This document shows, in pieces, positions 22,401 through 36,600 of a stretch of DNA of 64,000 nucleotides (positions within the stretch are counted from its first letter, which is position 1; each line of letters opens with the position of its first letter). This DNA is from Temnothorax longispinosus (lineage: Eukaryota; Arthropoda; Insecta; Hymenoptera; Formicidae). Both the position numbers and the translations under genes were made by a program. Below the pieces are notes generated by a model. That model worked only from the letters and a program-made list of their open reading frames with translations. It was not told where the DNA came from and did not search any database. The DNA is taken from assembly GCF_030848805.1 (NCBI RefSeq), contig NC_092363.1:22662600-22726599 (forward strand), in the 5' to 3' direction.

Positions 22401-25400
22401 AGTTTCGCGGCGTTTCACATTTCCGTCGCGCTGCCGCAACAGCGGCTCTCAAAGCTAGCCAGAATATTGTACGCAGCACAGTCATTTATTAATAATAATC
22501 TGTCTGTAAAACCGAAATTTTTTAACTATCGAAATTTTAAATCCACTGGCCTCTCGTGATCTTTCGAATGTTGGTCCATTTCGCTTAGTAACTTTCAAAC
22601 CTGTTTAAACCCGTACAAACCTGAACGAATAGTTAAACCGCAATATTCATAACTGTTATTAATTTTACAATTTTTCGTTTTAGTTTAGCTTTGATTCGCT
22701 ATATAATTACTTGTAATTTTTGGCGCGCACACCTATACTCTCACTTCTGTTACGTGTAGGGATATAATTTACGCTTATTTTACTTAAATGATATATCAGG
22801 GCATCTCTAAGAAACCCCTCCATCTATCGCGGTGTTATATAGTCACATGTGTACATAATATATACATGTATATATACTTGATATAAAATTGCAATCCGCG
22901 CTTACTCCGGAGCGATCACGAACACGTCTAGATTTTGCCATGTCAGACTGATTAATGATACGAGAAAATTGTATATATAGTCAGCATCATTCGAGAAAGG
23001 ATTATACTTTTGATCCTTGACTCCTGGAATCTTGGTAACACATTAATTTTTATCGATAAAATATGAAATATAACCACGGAATAATGTTTCCTTTATGTCA
23101 TTTCAATGAAAATCCAACGCTAATTGCGCAATTTTCCGCTAATTCTTGCCGAACCCCGACCTTGCACATCGAAATTCTGAGTTTAGCTCGCGGTATAACC
23201 TCGCTTCTTCTACTCATGTTACTGAGAGTGCAACGTGCGTAACAGCGGCTAGCATTTTACACGTTACGCAAGTCACTTGAATATGAATACACCTTATATC
23301 AGCATTTCGCGGCGCGCAACTTGCGTTATCTTGAAGCGCGAAAAAATGAGACGAGACGAGGCAGCCGTTTAATGGCCCCGCGATCCGAGCTTTAATTACT
23401 CGAGCGCTAATTGCCGCGTCTCCGTTATTTCGTCATCACTTTGGAGAACTCTTTGGAGATAGTCCAAGTGATAGTCCCCGCGGTCGTCGCACGAAGCTGC
23501 ATCGAAAGAAAGGCGCAGTTGAGACGAGCATCCGAGGATCCGAGTGACCTTTCTTCTCAAATAGAAAGGCGTCCCGCGGTGCACACATAACGCCGCGAAT
23601 AACAGTGCGTTAGTGTTTCTCCTTCGCGAAGACAATCGAGACCACGCGCTTAACCCTTACGTTTACTTACAGGCGCACATGCACTTGTCTTCTCATCGAA
23701 AGGAAATGCGATTCTCGCTGAAATAACAGTCTAATAAAACTGTCATCGTTGTTTGATACCTTCCGTATTAAAATATTTGGCAGGCATTTGTGAAACGACC
23801 TTTTTTTCCAACAAGTATTTGCAAAGTGATTTAACTCAACTTTGTTACCGCGATTTGCATTTTATAGATTTAAATGATGATTGATTCAAATTGGTTTGGT
23901 AAGTTGAAATCACAGTGCTGTAGACGAGAATGATGATCTCTGTCTGTATTTATTCGCGACGATTGACGTAAAGTCTTTTTTTATCTATTATCGAACTTAT
24001 CGATGTTATCGATTGTTTAACCAGTTTCTGTCTTCGTTGCGTTTCACTATTTTGCGTGTCTATCAATTGCGATGTTGACCTGTGCGACAGCACATATAGA
24101 TGCTCCGGTTTTCTACTAAAATTAGCGACACCCAGCGTGCGCCAAAAATTCCTTTCGTCTTTCGTCCAATGCCTCTTCCGTCTTATTAACGAGGTAACAA
24201 GCGCGATAAAGATTTTGTTTGTTCTCTGGAAACGCTACAGCGATACTGTGAAAAAAATCGAGAAAGCTTTTCGAGAAAAAGATTTTTCCTGCTTACATGC
24301 ATCACGCAGTACGCTTTAATCGTATTCCTAATTATTATTTGAATCAATAAGCATTAAACAAGCGAAGAATTATTTCCTTTTTTATATATATTTTTTTACA
24401 TTTTAGATATTTAAGGATTTAATAGGAAATCATGAATTTTATTACAGAATATAATGTAATTTTTAATTAAAATTTTTTATCTTTTTTTAATTTAATTTTT
24501 TTAATTCTGTAATAGTTTATTTTTTACAAGCATGTTGTTAAAAGTATTAAAATTTTGGAGATCGATTGTATTCCGAACTTACACGTGTTCACTTGTTCTC
24601 TCTGCGTAACATTCATCGTGAAGACATCGCTTCAGCAAAGCTTGGCGCAATCTCTTTGAAACATCGTCGTCGAGAGTCGATAATGCTGGCCTGAGTCCAG
24701 TGGACTCGTTATAAATACGGCTCACGACAAATGTAGACGGAGACGGTTGTCGTTCTTAGACTCTTTCTGCCTCTCGTCACCCTTCATGTCATATTTTTTG
24801 TTCTCGTTGCTTGCCTTCTAACGACACGTTTCTACATTGCGCTCGTTCTTCTTTCCTGCTTCTCCTGTTTGTCTCCTAATGACGCGTTTTTACGTTACAC
24901 TTGTTTCTTTTCTTACCTTCTTTTTTTATTGACGTAACTCTCTTTTTTTAATCTTTATTAAATTGTTTAATATCCATCTAAATATCTATCTAGTTAAATG
25001 CATTTAATGAAATCTCTTTCGAAATTACAATTATAATAGGTATAATCTATCCTCGCGCGCACTGAAATCGATATCGATATTGCATTTTATTTTCATTGCA
25101 TCAATAAAAAAAATTTAATATTTTATATACATATATGTCTTTATTTTACTTTATTTTATTATTTATTTTATGCATTCTCCTAAATTCAAATAAGATTTGT
25201 AGAGAAATTGGCGTTTTACGGGGAAAAAACAACCAGTTTATTACGAAAGAGAGAAACAACTGATTTGTTATACTATAATCTCAATGTTATTGCTTCTATA
25301 ATTAAAATCGAGAGTGCTAATTCATAAGGCTACTATCTGAAACACATAAATTGTAATTATAAAAAAAGAAATATTAAAATAAATTGCTACTTAATTATTA

Positions 25401-27583
25401 TAACTATATAAGATATCGTAAACAGATGTCGAAAATATTTAGTGGTTTCGGATGCATTGAAAGTATTATAGCTACACAAGAATGAAATGACTAAAAATAA
25501 AAAGTTAATAGTACATTTTAATATAATATATTTCTTCAATTAATTAATTATTCTTGAAATACTTGTGCAGTAGAGAGTCAGCATACCCCACTTTAATATT
25601 AATTTTCTACTGATAATGCATGGACGATAAATTCCAAATTAAAATGCCAAATTAGTAATTGTGTAATTAACATGTAATTAGGTTCTGAATCCAAATTTGC
25701 CTGTTACGTCATGTACCGTATGTTTCACGTAATATACATTACTGTGGAAATCGCGCGGGCGTAACACTATGTTCCGGATGACGTTGTGGCTTGCGAGTAT
25801 TAATAACCATCAATTCCCGCGACCACCGATTTTCAACGCGCGACTTTATGCCGGTTTTTCGCCCATTTTCTACCAAACAGGCGAAACTTACTATTCAAAA
25901 GAGGGTGACTCGACGCACGCATTTACTATCCATATCTTTATTAAAGAAAGAATCTTTTTTTCAAATTGGAATTCTCAAACCGAAGTTAAAAATTGATTTT
26001 TAATTGACAATTCTCGAAATTACATTTCTAAATTCTGTAAAGTTCACAAGAAGCTTTATTTCATATTTTCTGCTAATGCTATTAGCAGTCACACCTGTGC
26101 AACAACAAGATAAACAGAGATTATTTACCAAGAAGAATTTTTTAAGCTTCGAAAAACTTGTAAGATAATCCTGACGCGTTGGTGTTGAGCAAAGATCTGT
26201 TACAGCCACCTGTGAAACAGGATTCTTCGGTACCGGTTCAATATTCCGGTCTCCAAATCTTTCCTCACGGCATTATGAAGGTCCGTTTGAATCGGAGATC
26301 GTTGAAATCCTCGTCTGTTTCTTAAGATTTGTTTCTTTAAAACCGTTGAGAAATTTCGGTGTGCAAGGTTAAGGCCGTTAATTGGAATTAGCATTGCATA
26401 TCTTATTTTTTTTTTGCAGATCAATTGTATATAAAATTATTCAGTATATCAATTTACATCGCGATTTTAAAATCAGATCCAAGATATAATCAAACTCTAT
26501 GCTGAATCAATACAATATTAATTTCATCCTCTAATCAGCTGTATTTAAAATAATGCAGTTATAATACTGATCAAATTGCATAATTCATACAAATGTCGGA
26601 AGTAATAATACGAGAATACTTAATACCAAGGTGAGAGATGATATATGCGTTTGTACAAAATATAGCAATGTTCCTGCTGATTTACAAGACTTCTGGTATT
26701 ATCCGAGCGCAATGAGGCCGAGAACGCCGTTACATATCCCGGTAATACGGCAACTCTCGCAAGTGTTCGATCGCGAAGCGATCCGGCCGGCTACGAAATG
26801 GAAACGGGTCTCGATTACGGCTGTCCGAGGAACAGGATTCGATCTCCGGGTGGACGCCGCGCCGGTCGCGGTATCTTCGCGTACGGTAACGGGAGCTTCC
26901 CCGAGTCACAAGAGAAAGAGAGAGAGAGAGAGAGAGCTCTCGTCGTTGCGGCCGTCGTCTTCGTGGCTGACCGACACACCGGTCAAATATATACGCGGAA
27001 TGCAGGCACGACAGGAAGTGACGAGGGCGCGCGATCGTGCCGCGGGAGGAGGGAGATCGCGACCCGTTTCGTCCGCCGCCGCGTCGCGCTGTTGGAAGCG
27101 GAAATGGAACGGAATCGCCCGGTCGCTCGTTCCGACCAATTGGGTTGCGAATCCAGGCCGAGATCACCTGCTACACGACTAGCGGCAACACGGCCGGCGC
27201 GGATCTAGATCCACGGTGGATGATCTGTGGCGACCCGGCGTGACGCGCGCGGATTCTCGGCGCTACCGCGCAAAAATAGATCTCGCGCGCATCGCGCGCG
27301 ATTTTGTTCAAAATCTTTGACGCACGCCAGAACGGAAAAACACGCCGCGTGTCTTCTAGAATTTGCTTTTCCTGCTCGGCTATTTGTTTGGATTGTTAGC
27401 ACGGTAGGAGCGTATATTTATCCGCTTCATGAATATGAACTAACTAAAAAAGAGGAAAAACTTTAACCGTTCTATTCTATTTTTTTACGGCAAGATAAAT
27501 TAGTATAATAATAAATTGTATACGTACTTATTTGTATCTGTATTTTGAAGAGTTGAAGTTTATCCTTGTTTGCCATTGAGATT

Positions 27584-27618
<35 letters not shown>

Positions 27619-30600
27619 ATATTTTAAATCTCTCAAAATTTATAAATCTTCCGTTATTAAGGAGAATAATAAAATTACTTGATTCTTCCATTCTTTTTCG
27701 TTTACTTGAGAATTCACCGTGGGCGACATCTCGATGCGTCACGCATGCGAGTTTTCTCGATTTGCATACTTGATTCGCACTTGAATTATCCCGGTTGATC
27801 CCATGGCGGTCGCTGCAACGCCATTGAGCAGTTGATTTGGTCACAAAACGGCCTCGTAGAATTTCAAAGCGAACCTTATACGAAACTCGATTTGTCATAA
27901 GCAACGTAAATCTTGATTACACGCGTTTTACGGTTTATGATGTAACCCCGCGGGCAGAGCTGGTTAACTTGGGTGTTATTAGGCGTGTCTACCGGACAGC
28001 GATTAGGTGTTGATCGTCCGCGTGGCATCTATCGATTATACTAAGTGCGCGAACGCACATGATTTACACCGTGTAAATTGTTTTATCTAATTGATCCAAA
28101 AAGGAGATCGACAGCTCTTTGCCTCGAGTGGTGCATGTCTAGCTGTCTTTTGTATATATTCTAATATATGTATATAGTAGGAAGTTTTCACGAGGGATGC
28201 ACGATAGTAGCAATTAAATTTTCTTTTAATAGTAATAATTTATTCTTGTCACTTATCTATTTTTACATTTTCGGAGGCGACCTAATTCCATTAATCTTCA
28301 ACGGGACTCTGTCCTGCCGTGGCTAAAATGCAAAATTGCCTAATTGCACGCCTCGTGCGCATGCAGGTTACGCCCATTTGCACCGTAAGTGGATACATTA
28401 CCGAAGACAAATAAATCGTTAACGGTGACTGTCCTCCGGGAAAAAAGCAAATGAAATTACGGTGGAAGGAAAGTTAATGGTCGTGCACGAGACAAATGAC
28501 AAGCATTCGCAGGATAATGATGGTTCTTAGTGATAGAGACTCTGGTTTGGTATTCCACATCCAATACTAGACACAATAGCGGTCGATTTTTAATTATTTA
28601 AGAGCTCAATATAGTTTATCGTAAACATGATAATTATTAAACGCATCAATTTAACTCGATCAACCCGCACGATTATTTATTTGGAATGAATACATTAGCT
28701 GGTTTACGCTATATGTCGTCAATGTTTGTGCACGGTACTGGGTTATGACCCAGTTCTAATATTAGAGAACACGCCAGACGCCATTGTCAGCCGCCAAAAA
28801 AGTGAACGCGACAGGCGAATACCTGAGTATACCTTTCAATGAGAACATTTAGCGCGAGAGTTTGTCTCAAAGTATCAAGTATCGAGTTCGCGTTTTACGT
28901 AACACGTCAGACATTCGTCTCTGCGCGGTAACAATCTTATTCAAATTTACGCCGTTACTTTGATGCAAAGATAAATTTGGGACGTTCTGGGAATTCAAAT
29001 TTGGAAAGAGAGTCGTAATTTCATGTACAAACGAAAACGAAATGATTTAAGAAACGCGTGCATTTTCAAGGTAAACGCAGCCATATTATTATTATTTTAT
29101 TTATTTATTTATTTATTCAGTTTTCTCTTCCATAGATGCATTTATATGCTGCTCGTAAGAGGGACGATGCCTGAGTCTGGATTTAGACAGGTACTTTTCC
29201 TGGCTCAGACTTGTCCTGACCTCCTCGTTTGCCAATGCGCGAACTGATGTGTAATCCTGATGCGGTACTTAACCCAGTAGCGAAGTGGCGTTTGCGTCGC
29301 TATAGTCCATGCAGTCCAAATACCCCGTCAGACTTGTTCCAGCTAATCCCAGATTTAACCTGTAATAATTTAAGCGTTTAGAATACGCGTTAATCCGTTA
29401 CTGAAATAATTTCAAATAAATCTTAATCTTGGATAATAATCTACGAATTAAAAGACATTTGTTCAAACATTTAAATTATACTTATTTTACTAATATAGAA
29501 GCAATTTGTTTTACTGATTAAAAACATTATAATAATCAAACAATTATCGTGACGAGTAATGCGACTGCGACTGCGATTAAAATTTTTTTTAAAAAATACA
29601 AAAAAACTATAAAAAAAACGATGTAGCACTGTATCACTTTGCGTAACAAATTTAACAAAGTATTGTACATATTTTGTCTTATCCAATTCTGTTCGTTATC
29701 AATCAGGATATATTTTCATATCTCCCTTGCATGTCTATCATATTTAATTCGATTGTGCCAAAGTGAGTGTGCCTTAATAGACATCTTCTTGCGTGAATGC
29801 GGCGCTGAGAATACTTTTTTGTCATGTAAGAGGGGAGTTATTGGCGGGCAAAATTTCAATTACACCCGCTTCGTGAGGGTGATGGCTCGATGAATAGACC
29901 CGACCGGCGTGGCCGACAAATTTGATTGCGTTCAATTAGGAGAATCGAGTCTCGCGATTGCGTGCGTCACTCTCGGATCTGTGGCTCTAACGTACGCTTG
30001 GACGCGGTCCATGAATTCACGGAACCGGGAAGGGCTGCAATAATACCGGCTGGATTATAGCAGTCTGGCTCCGGGAGAGAGGATTTATGGCAAGCATTAA
30101 ATCGTAAGTAACCCGAGGGAGTTGCGTATATTCCGAATTTTTGCGTATATCTGAAATTCAATTAATATCTCTCTGGCGCTGAGCAAGAACGTAAAATTAC
30201 TATTGTTATAGTATTAAAGAGTATATAGAAAATTAAAATTATAGAATTTTTAATTTAAATCTGTAAATTGCAAGACCATAAATTTGTGGAGCCACGCGTC
30301 AAAAGTTTTTAGATCTAGAATCTACTAGACTCCAAAAAGTGATAAGATCAAGAATTCAATAATAACAGATTTAATCATCGTTGAAATGAAGAATCTAAAA
30401 ATTTTTCTGATCTGAGCATCAATCAAAGATCATGCGTTAACTTACCCATGCCTTCCGTTAATTCAATTCTGACTCAATCGGTTTGCAAAATGCAAAGATA
30501 GATACATTCATGGCGCTTTTACCGGGTCAGTCGAGAGGTGTGAGGATAATTCGTTTCGCGGATGAAGCGCATAATCGCGTTCGACCTTCGCCGCGGTTGC

Positions 30601-33600
30601 CACTCGATTACGCGCTGTGCCGCATCGTCAAGGCAATTCAGTTTGATCAGCTCGCACTCCTGACAATGGGGGTTCGACGTGCCTTAACCCTTCGTGCACT
30701 CGGCGCGTAGCACGAGCTATCAAGGCCTCTTTTTATCACGGTTAAGCCGCGTTAAGCATACCGGAGGACTCGAGCCGCTTGCGGCGCGAATCAGCGAATT
30801 CGAATCGCGAGTCGTGTGCGTGACGGTGTGTGAAATTTCGTAAAATATATTTTCTTTAGGAATGAAAGTATCTTTACGAAACCTCGAATTGCGATTATTA
30901 TCGCTTGGGAAAATATTATCGTTAAATTTTAGGCCGCACTCAGAGAAAAAATTTGTACCAGCAACTAGAATTTTTTTTGTTAAAACGACTAGAAATTTGT
31001 GGATAAATAGCGCCTCAACTATGTATAATATAGTTGTAATAACAACAATAAATAAATTATTTAAACTACAAGAAAGTAGTGGCATTAACGAAAAATATAT
31101 TGTGTATGCAAAAAGTATGTTGTAGTAACATGAATAATTATTCATTGTAGTGATATCAACATAATTTTTAGAGTTGTCTAATAAAGAATAATTTCTTATT
31201 TGTTAAACTAAAAGATTTATAATTAATATACCTAGGCGACTAGCGCCTGAAAATATCTGCTTTGGTCCCGTAGGGGGTCTCCTTATATACAGGTCGGTGC
31301 GGAATTTTGAACTCGAGAGAATGTACGGGCGATGCGACGCCTAGCGGCGTCGATGCAATCTATTTATAATCCAAAATTGATTAATATATATGTGGGTGAA
31401 CACACCCTGACTGGCGAACCTTAGAAGGATCGCTGGAAAAACCCTGCTGAGCGACCCTAGTTATAGAAATCGATGTTGAATTTTAAACACGCAAAAGTAT
31501 ACTGGCGATGCACCGCGTAGCGGGCGCGAGCCGAACTCTCTCGCCGCGCGAGTCCGCGCTGCCGCCCGCACCGGCTTCTGGAAGTATGCTACACAACAAA
31601 AAAATATTTGTCTAAACAATAAGTCAAGGAATTGTCTAAACTTGAAAAATGTTATTGTCATATCTTGTTTTATGGAGTCTATATAACTATAATAATTATA
31701 GTTGAAGCGCTATTTAACTATCAACTAATAGTTGACAAATATTGTTTCTGTGACTATATTTTTATAGTATTCAGTACTATTTAGTTCCTATTACTTTGGA
31801 AAACTAGTTACAAGTAGTTAAACTGCAGAGTTGCCAAAAAAATAGTTGCCACAACTATTAGGATTTCTCTCAGTGCGACAAAAGAAACGATTACTCTCGA
31901 TTTTGTGTTCATATTATAATCCTCTGTAGTCATTCGGTTATTTGGAAACGATTACTCTCGATTTTGTGTTCATATATATAATCCTCTGTAGTCATTCGGT
32001 TATTTGTTCTTTCTGAAATAAAAACGAGTAATTCGATATATGCTTTTAAAGGAGTTCAAATAACGCGGATTAAATCTTTTTAATTCTCTGAATATGAAAA
32101 TTGTTCATTTATAAAGCATCTGTAGTGGTCTAAATTAACTTATACATATTGCATACGTTTTATCTTTATTTTCATAATTATATTCTACAAACAGTTTAGT
32201 GCCAAAAATTTATAAAATGCATATTTTTATTTATTATTTATCTAGTTTTGGAGAAGCAGGTGTTTACTAGAAATGAAAAAATTAAGGGAATTAACGAAGT
32301 GACGCGCCATGCTGGACTGACAATTTTCAGCTGCTGAGAACGTACACGAATTGTCGATGAATAATTAAAACGCGCCGACCTCTGCTCCTAGAATGAGCAA
32401 CCTTGTACATTGTGTACGTCAGCTATAGAATTTCGGATCGCATGGTCGGAGAGGAATCCCTATTACATCTCGCCATAGCTCAATTTATTATTCGCTATTT
32501 GCAGCAGTATAATCAAGCATGCTAATCGAGTTAGCCTTCATCTGCATACGACGCAACTCTTTTAGTATTAACATGGTTATTATCACAACGCTGATACGTA
32601 AATATACTCATGATTTAGATGCACGAAATCCAGTCACCAAGTATAACACTAAAAGGGTTTTAATGTTATGTTTCAAATACATGGGAAATTCTGTTCAAGA
32701 TTTTGCAAATGACAGATCATCTTTGGGAACAAAGCTTCCGAGCCAAACCACACGAACTTATCGCAATAATGCTTTAATTATAAGTACATACATTGATGCC
32801 CATATACGAATGACAAATAGGTCTTGATATACCTCTGTGAAGTTAGCACCCCATCTTTAAAAAAATTATTTTTTTCTTTAAGTTCTGAATGCACCCCGAA
32901 GAGTTCTAGAGTTCCTTGTCAATTTTAGAAATAGTTCCGGCGAATAAAGCTAAAAAAACCGTTGATTAATCTTGGGGGTGCTAACTTCACAAAATGAAAT
33001 CCCTAAATCAGCGATAACAATAAAAGTATTAAAAATATTTAATTTTGCCATTAGGATTTCTTTTAGAACTCTTGAGGTGCTACCCAGAACTCTCAACAGA
33101 ACTCCCAGAACTTAAAAAAATTTTTTTTTATTTTACTCAAAAACGGAATATATCGAAAACTTTTTATATATCGGTCGTAGCGCCTCGAACATTAATAGTT
33201 TTTGGTAGAACTCGTGAGGTGCTACCCAGAACTTCTCATAAAATTGCCCGGTTTACAAAAAAAAAATGTTATCCTTCGGAACTTAGAAATTTTTCGACCC
33301 GACATACGAAAAATCGCGAAACTTTTTATATATCGGTCGTAGCGCTTCGAGTCTTAATAGTTTTTGGTAGAACTCGTGAGGTGCTACCCAGAACTCAAAA
33401 CAGAACTCCCCAAATTTTAAAAAAATTATTTTAATTATACAAAAAAATCGCGAGAACTTTTTATATATCGGTCGTAGCGCTTCGAGCATTAATAGTTTTT
33501 GGTAGAACTCGTGAGGTGCTACCCAGAACTCTGATAAAATTGCCCGGTTTACGAAACAAAAATTTTATCCTTCGGAACTTAGAAATTTTTCGACCCGACA

Positions 33601-36600
33601 TACGAAAAATCGCGAGAACTTTTTATATATCGGTCGTAGCGCTTCGAGCCTTAATAGTTTTCGGTAGAACTCGTGAGGTGCTACCCAGAACTCTGATAAA
33701 ATTGCCCGGTTTACGAAACAAAAATTTTATCCTTCGGAACTTAGAAATTTTTCGACCCGACATACGAAAAATCGCGAGAACTTTTTATATATCGGTCGTA
33801 GCGCTTCGAGCCTTAATAGTTTTTCGGTAGAACTCGTGAGGTGCTACCCAGAACTCTGATAAAAACGGTTTACGAAACAAAATTTTATTCTTCGGAACTT
33901 AGAAATTTTCGACCCGACATACGAAAAATCGCGAGAACTTTTTATATATCGGTCGTAGCGCTTCGAGCCTTAATAGTTTTTTGGTAGAACTCGTGAGGTG
34001 CTACCCAGAACTCTGATAAATTGCCCGGTTTACGAAACAAAAATTTTATCCTTCGGAACTTAGAAATTTTTCGACCCGACATACGAAAAATCGCGAGAAC
34101 TTTTTATATATCGGTCGTAGCGCTTCGAGCCTTAAAGTTTTTGGTAGAACTCGTGAGGTGCTACCCGAACTCAAAACAGAACTCCCAAAAATTTTAAAAA
34201 AAATATTTTGATTATATAAAAAATTGCGAGAACTTTTTTTATCGACCGTAGCGCTTCGAGGCATTAATAGTTTTTGGTAGGACTCGTGAGCGAATTCTGA
34301 TAAAAAAATTGCCCGGAGAAACAAAAATTTTATCCTTGGAATAGAAATTTTTGGTCAAGCAGAGAACTCGAGAAACCAAAATTTTAGGGTGCTCGACTCA
34401 GAACAGTTCTTGATTATGATATTGCATTAATTTGCTGTGCTTTAAGAAGCAGTTAGTTTGAAATAGAACGTTAATCCTCAATTGTTTATGCGATTATTAA
34501 AACGACGATGTTGCATCACACTTGCAATTAATTGCGTCACTCATAAGCATAACAAAGTGTGCAACAATATATTCCTAGCAACTCGAATAAAGTCGTAAGA
34601 AATAATATTTTTACTCAGTTTGTAATAAATCAGAAATTAAATTATTAACCATATACTGGTTATATTTATGTCTTTATATTTAATATTTTAAAATTGCAGT
34701 ATAACAATATTCTTAGCATTTGCATTTATTTTCATCAGTGACTGATGATTGTTAAATAAGACGACTATAATTGTAAAGCGATTAATAAACGTTACATAGA
34801 CACGTGTCATCGCACGTGTAATTACAAATTTCCATAACGCATTCGGCGTCGTTAGAATGAGCGTAAGAGAACCTTAAAGGGACCGAACGCTTTGCCACAA
34901 TTCGGGAACCAAATAAGTACCAGTTGTATGCATGATGATTTCATAAGCATCATCCCGCGACTTCGTCGTGCCTAATACGGTGATCATCTATTACTTGCCC
35001 AATTAGCATACAGTGCGTTGGTGGCACCGTATGCTAATGTATAGTGTAGACTGTATAGAGTGTGTAACGTGAGCTGCAAATACGCAGATCTGTCTATCAA
35101 AGGAGGATAAACAAATTCTGGAGTTTATTTTTATTAATTTTGCAGGGGATTTCTAATATAAAGATGTTATAACACAATTTGTTTAATCTACTACGTTGTG
35201 TCTATTCCATAAGTAATTGACATAATAAATTCCTTAGTAAAGCAACGTCAACTCTATTTTTTATTATATATATCTTTACAGTGGGCAGAAAAGTTTAAAA
35301 ACTGTCTTTTTACATTAAAAATGTTAAGAAATTATAGAGGCAAGTTCTTTCTAAAGTTGACACTGTACTCCTCGATAAGAATCAAGTCAAAATTAATTAG
35401 AATCTGTAGATAAAGATTTCTGGATGAAATTCATGGAACATTCTGTATATTTATTGTTTTATTTATTGCAAAAAATTAAGGAATTAAGTAGATTAATAAA
35501 CTTACACACACTCAACGGCGCGGCGCTCAACGGTGTTCAACGGGATTCGGTTATTACAGAGATAGAAATAAAACACTTAAAGTGTCAATAGAACGAGCGT
35601 ATATCTAATAATGTAAGGTCGTTTACATTATTACCTACCTGCGCAATTTGTAATTTCTACACGTGCCAGTCTCCCTTACAACAGCCGCCGCTTTAACGAG
35701 TGCCACCCATTCTCATTGTCTAACAATAAGTCAGATTCCGAGGACTTGCTTGCCATAATTATATGTAAAAGGCAGTGAGCTATGAAATCTTTCAACTGGG
35801 TTAGTTAACCTGTGACATAATAGCTATAAGTACTGAATCTCAGGATTGACGTATACACATTTATAGTCTTTCAAAAATATTTTACACGGATAAATCTTAA
35901 ATTAAAAATTCCAAAATTTAACTTGCGATTGATTTAATCGACTAGAAGCATTGAAACGTCGTTGAAGAAAAAATCTTTCAATAAAATCCTTCTATAAAGA
36001 ATATCGTCTTAGCATCAAATATGCAGTTTTTATGGCGCATTCCGCGTAACCGCATACGGTTGTCGATATTCATGGTATTTGGAGAGACAGACTGAATAAC
36101 AGTACCGGCACGATATTAAATTTAAACGTATCTGCCTTTTGAGAGGCCGAGTAATCGATCAGCTGTTTCGGCATTCCTTGTATCTCTCCGTCTCTCTTTC
36201 TCCGTCTCTACCAGCTTCGGCCGGTTACCAGCTCGAGCCGGGCTAAACATCCGAATGGTTCCGTTAGCTCAACCAGCCGCGGGATGCCTAAGTGAGAAAG
36301 AAAGGAGAGGCTGTATGAATGCAGCTCCTTCGCAAGGACGATAACGGCGCGCCTGTATCTTAATATCTTGTTGTACACTCTTATAAATGCCATCGCGTTA
36401 AAAACTAGGCAACGCCAAGCAATAGCCAACTAAGCGTTACAAACTTTCAAAGATAAATATACTGTACACATGTTTGTGTGTATATGTATGTGTATGCGTA
36501 AAACAAAAATTTATCAACTGATAACAATATAATATGTACTTTAAAGCATTATTGCGATGGCTTTAGCTGATAATTTGACATTAGAAACTTTATTTCCAAA

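Noticed and set aside
26195..26265. Possible tRNA around GGTTCAATATTCC
   Set aside because: The B-box consensus fails at its last position and no A-box or pairing stems were found.
26631..27208. ORFs of 183 and 136 residues in Amph intron 1
   Set aside because: Overlapping GC-rich frames around a (GA)n run; no domain and nothing comparable to a known protein.
33045..33830. Repeated ORFs with the phrase TFYISVVALRALIVFGRTRE
   Set aside because: They are translations of the satellite unit; 162 bp is a multiple of three, so the frame persists by arithmetic. Units of other lengths and the decayed ends break it.
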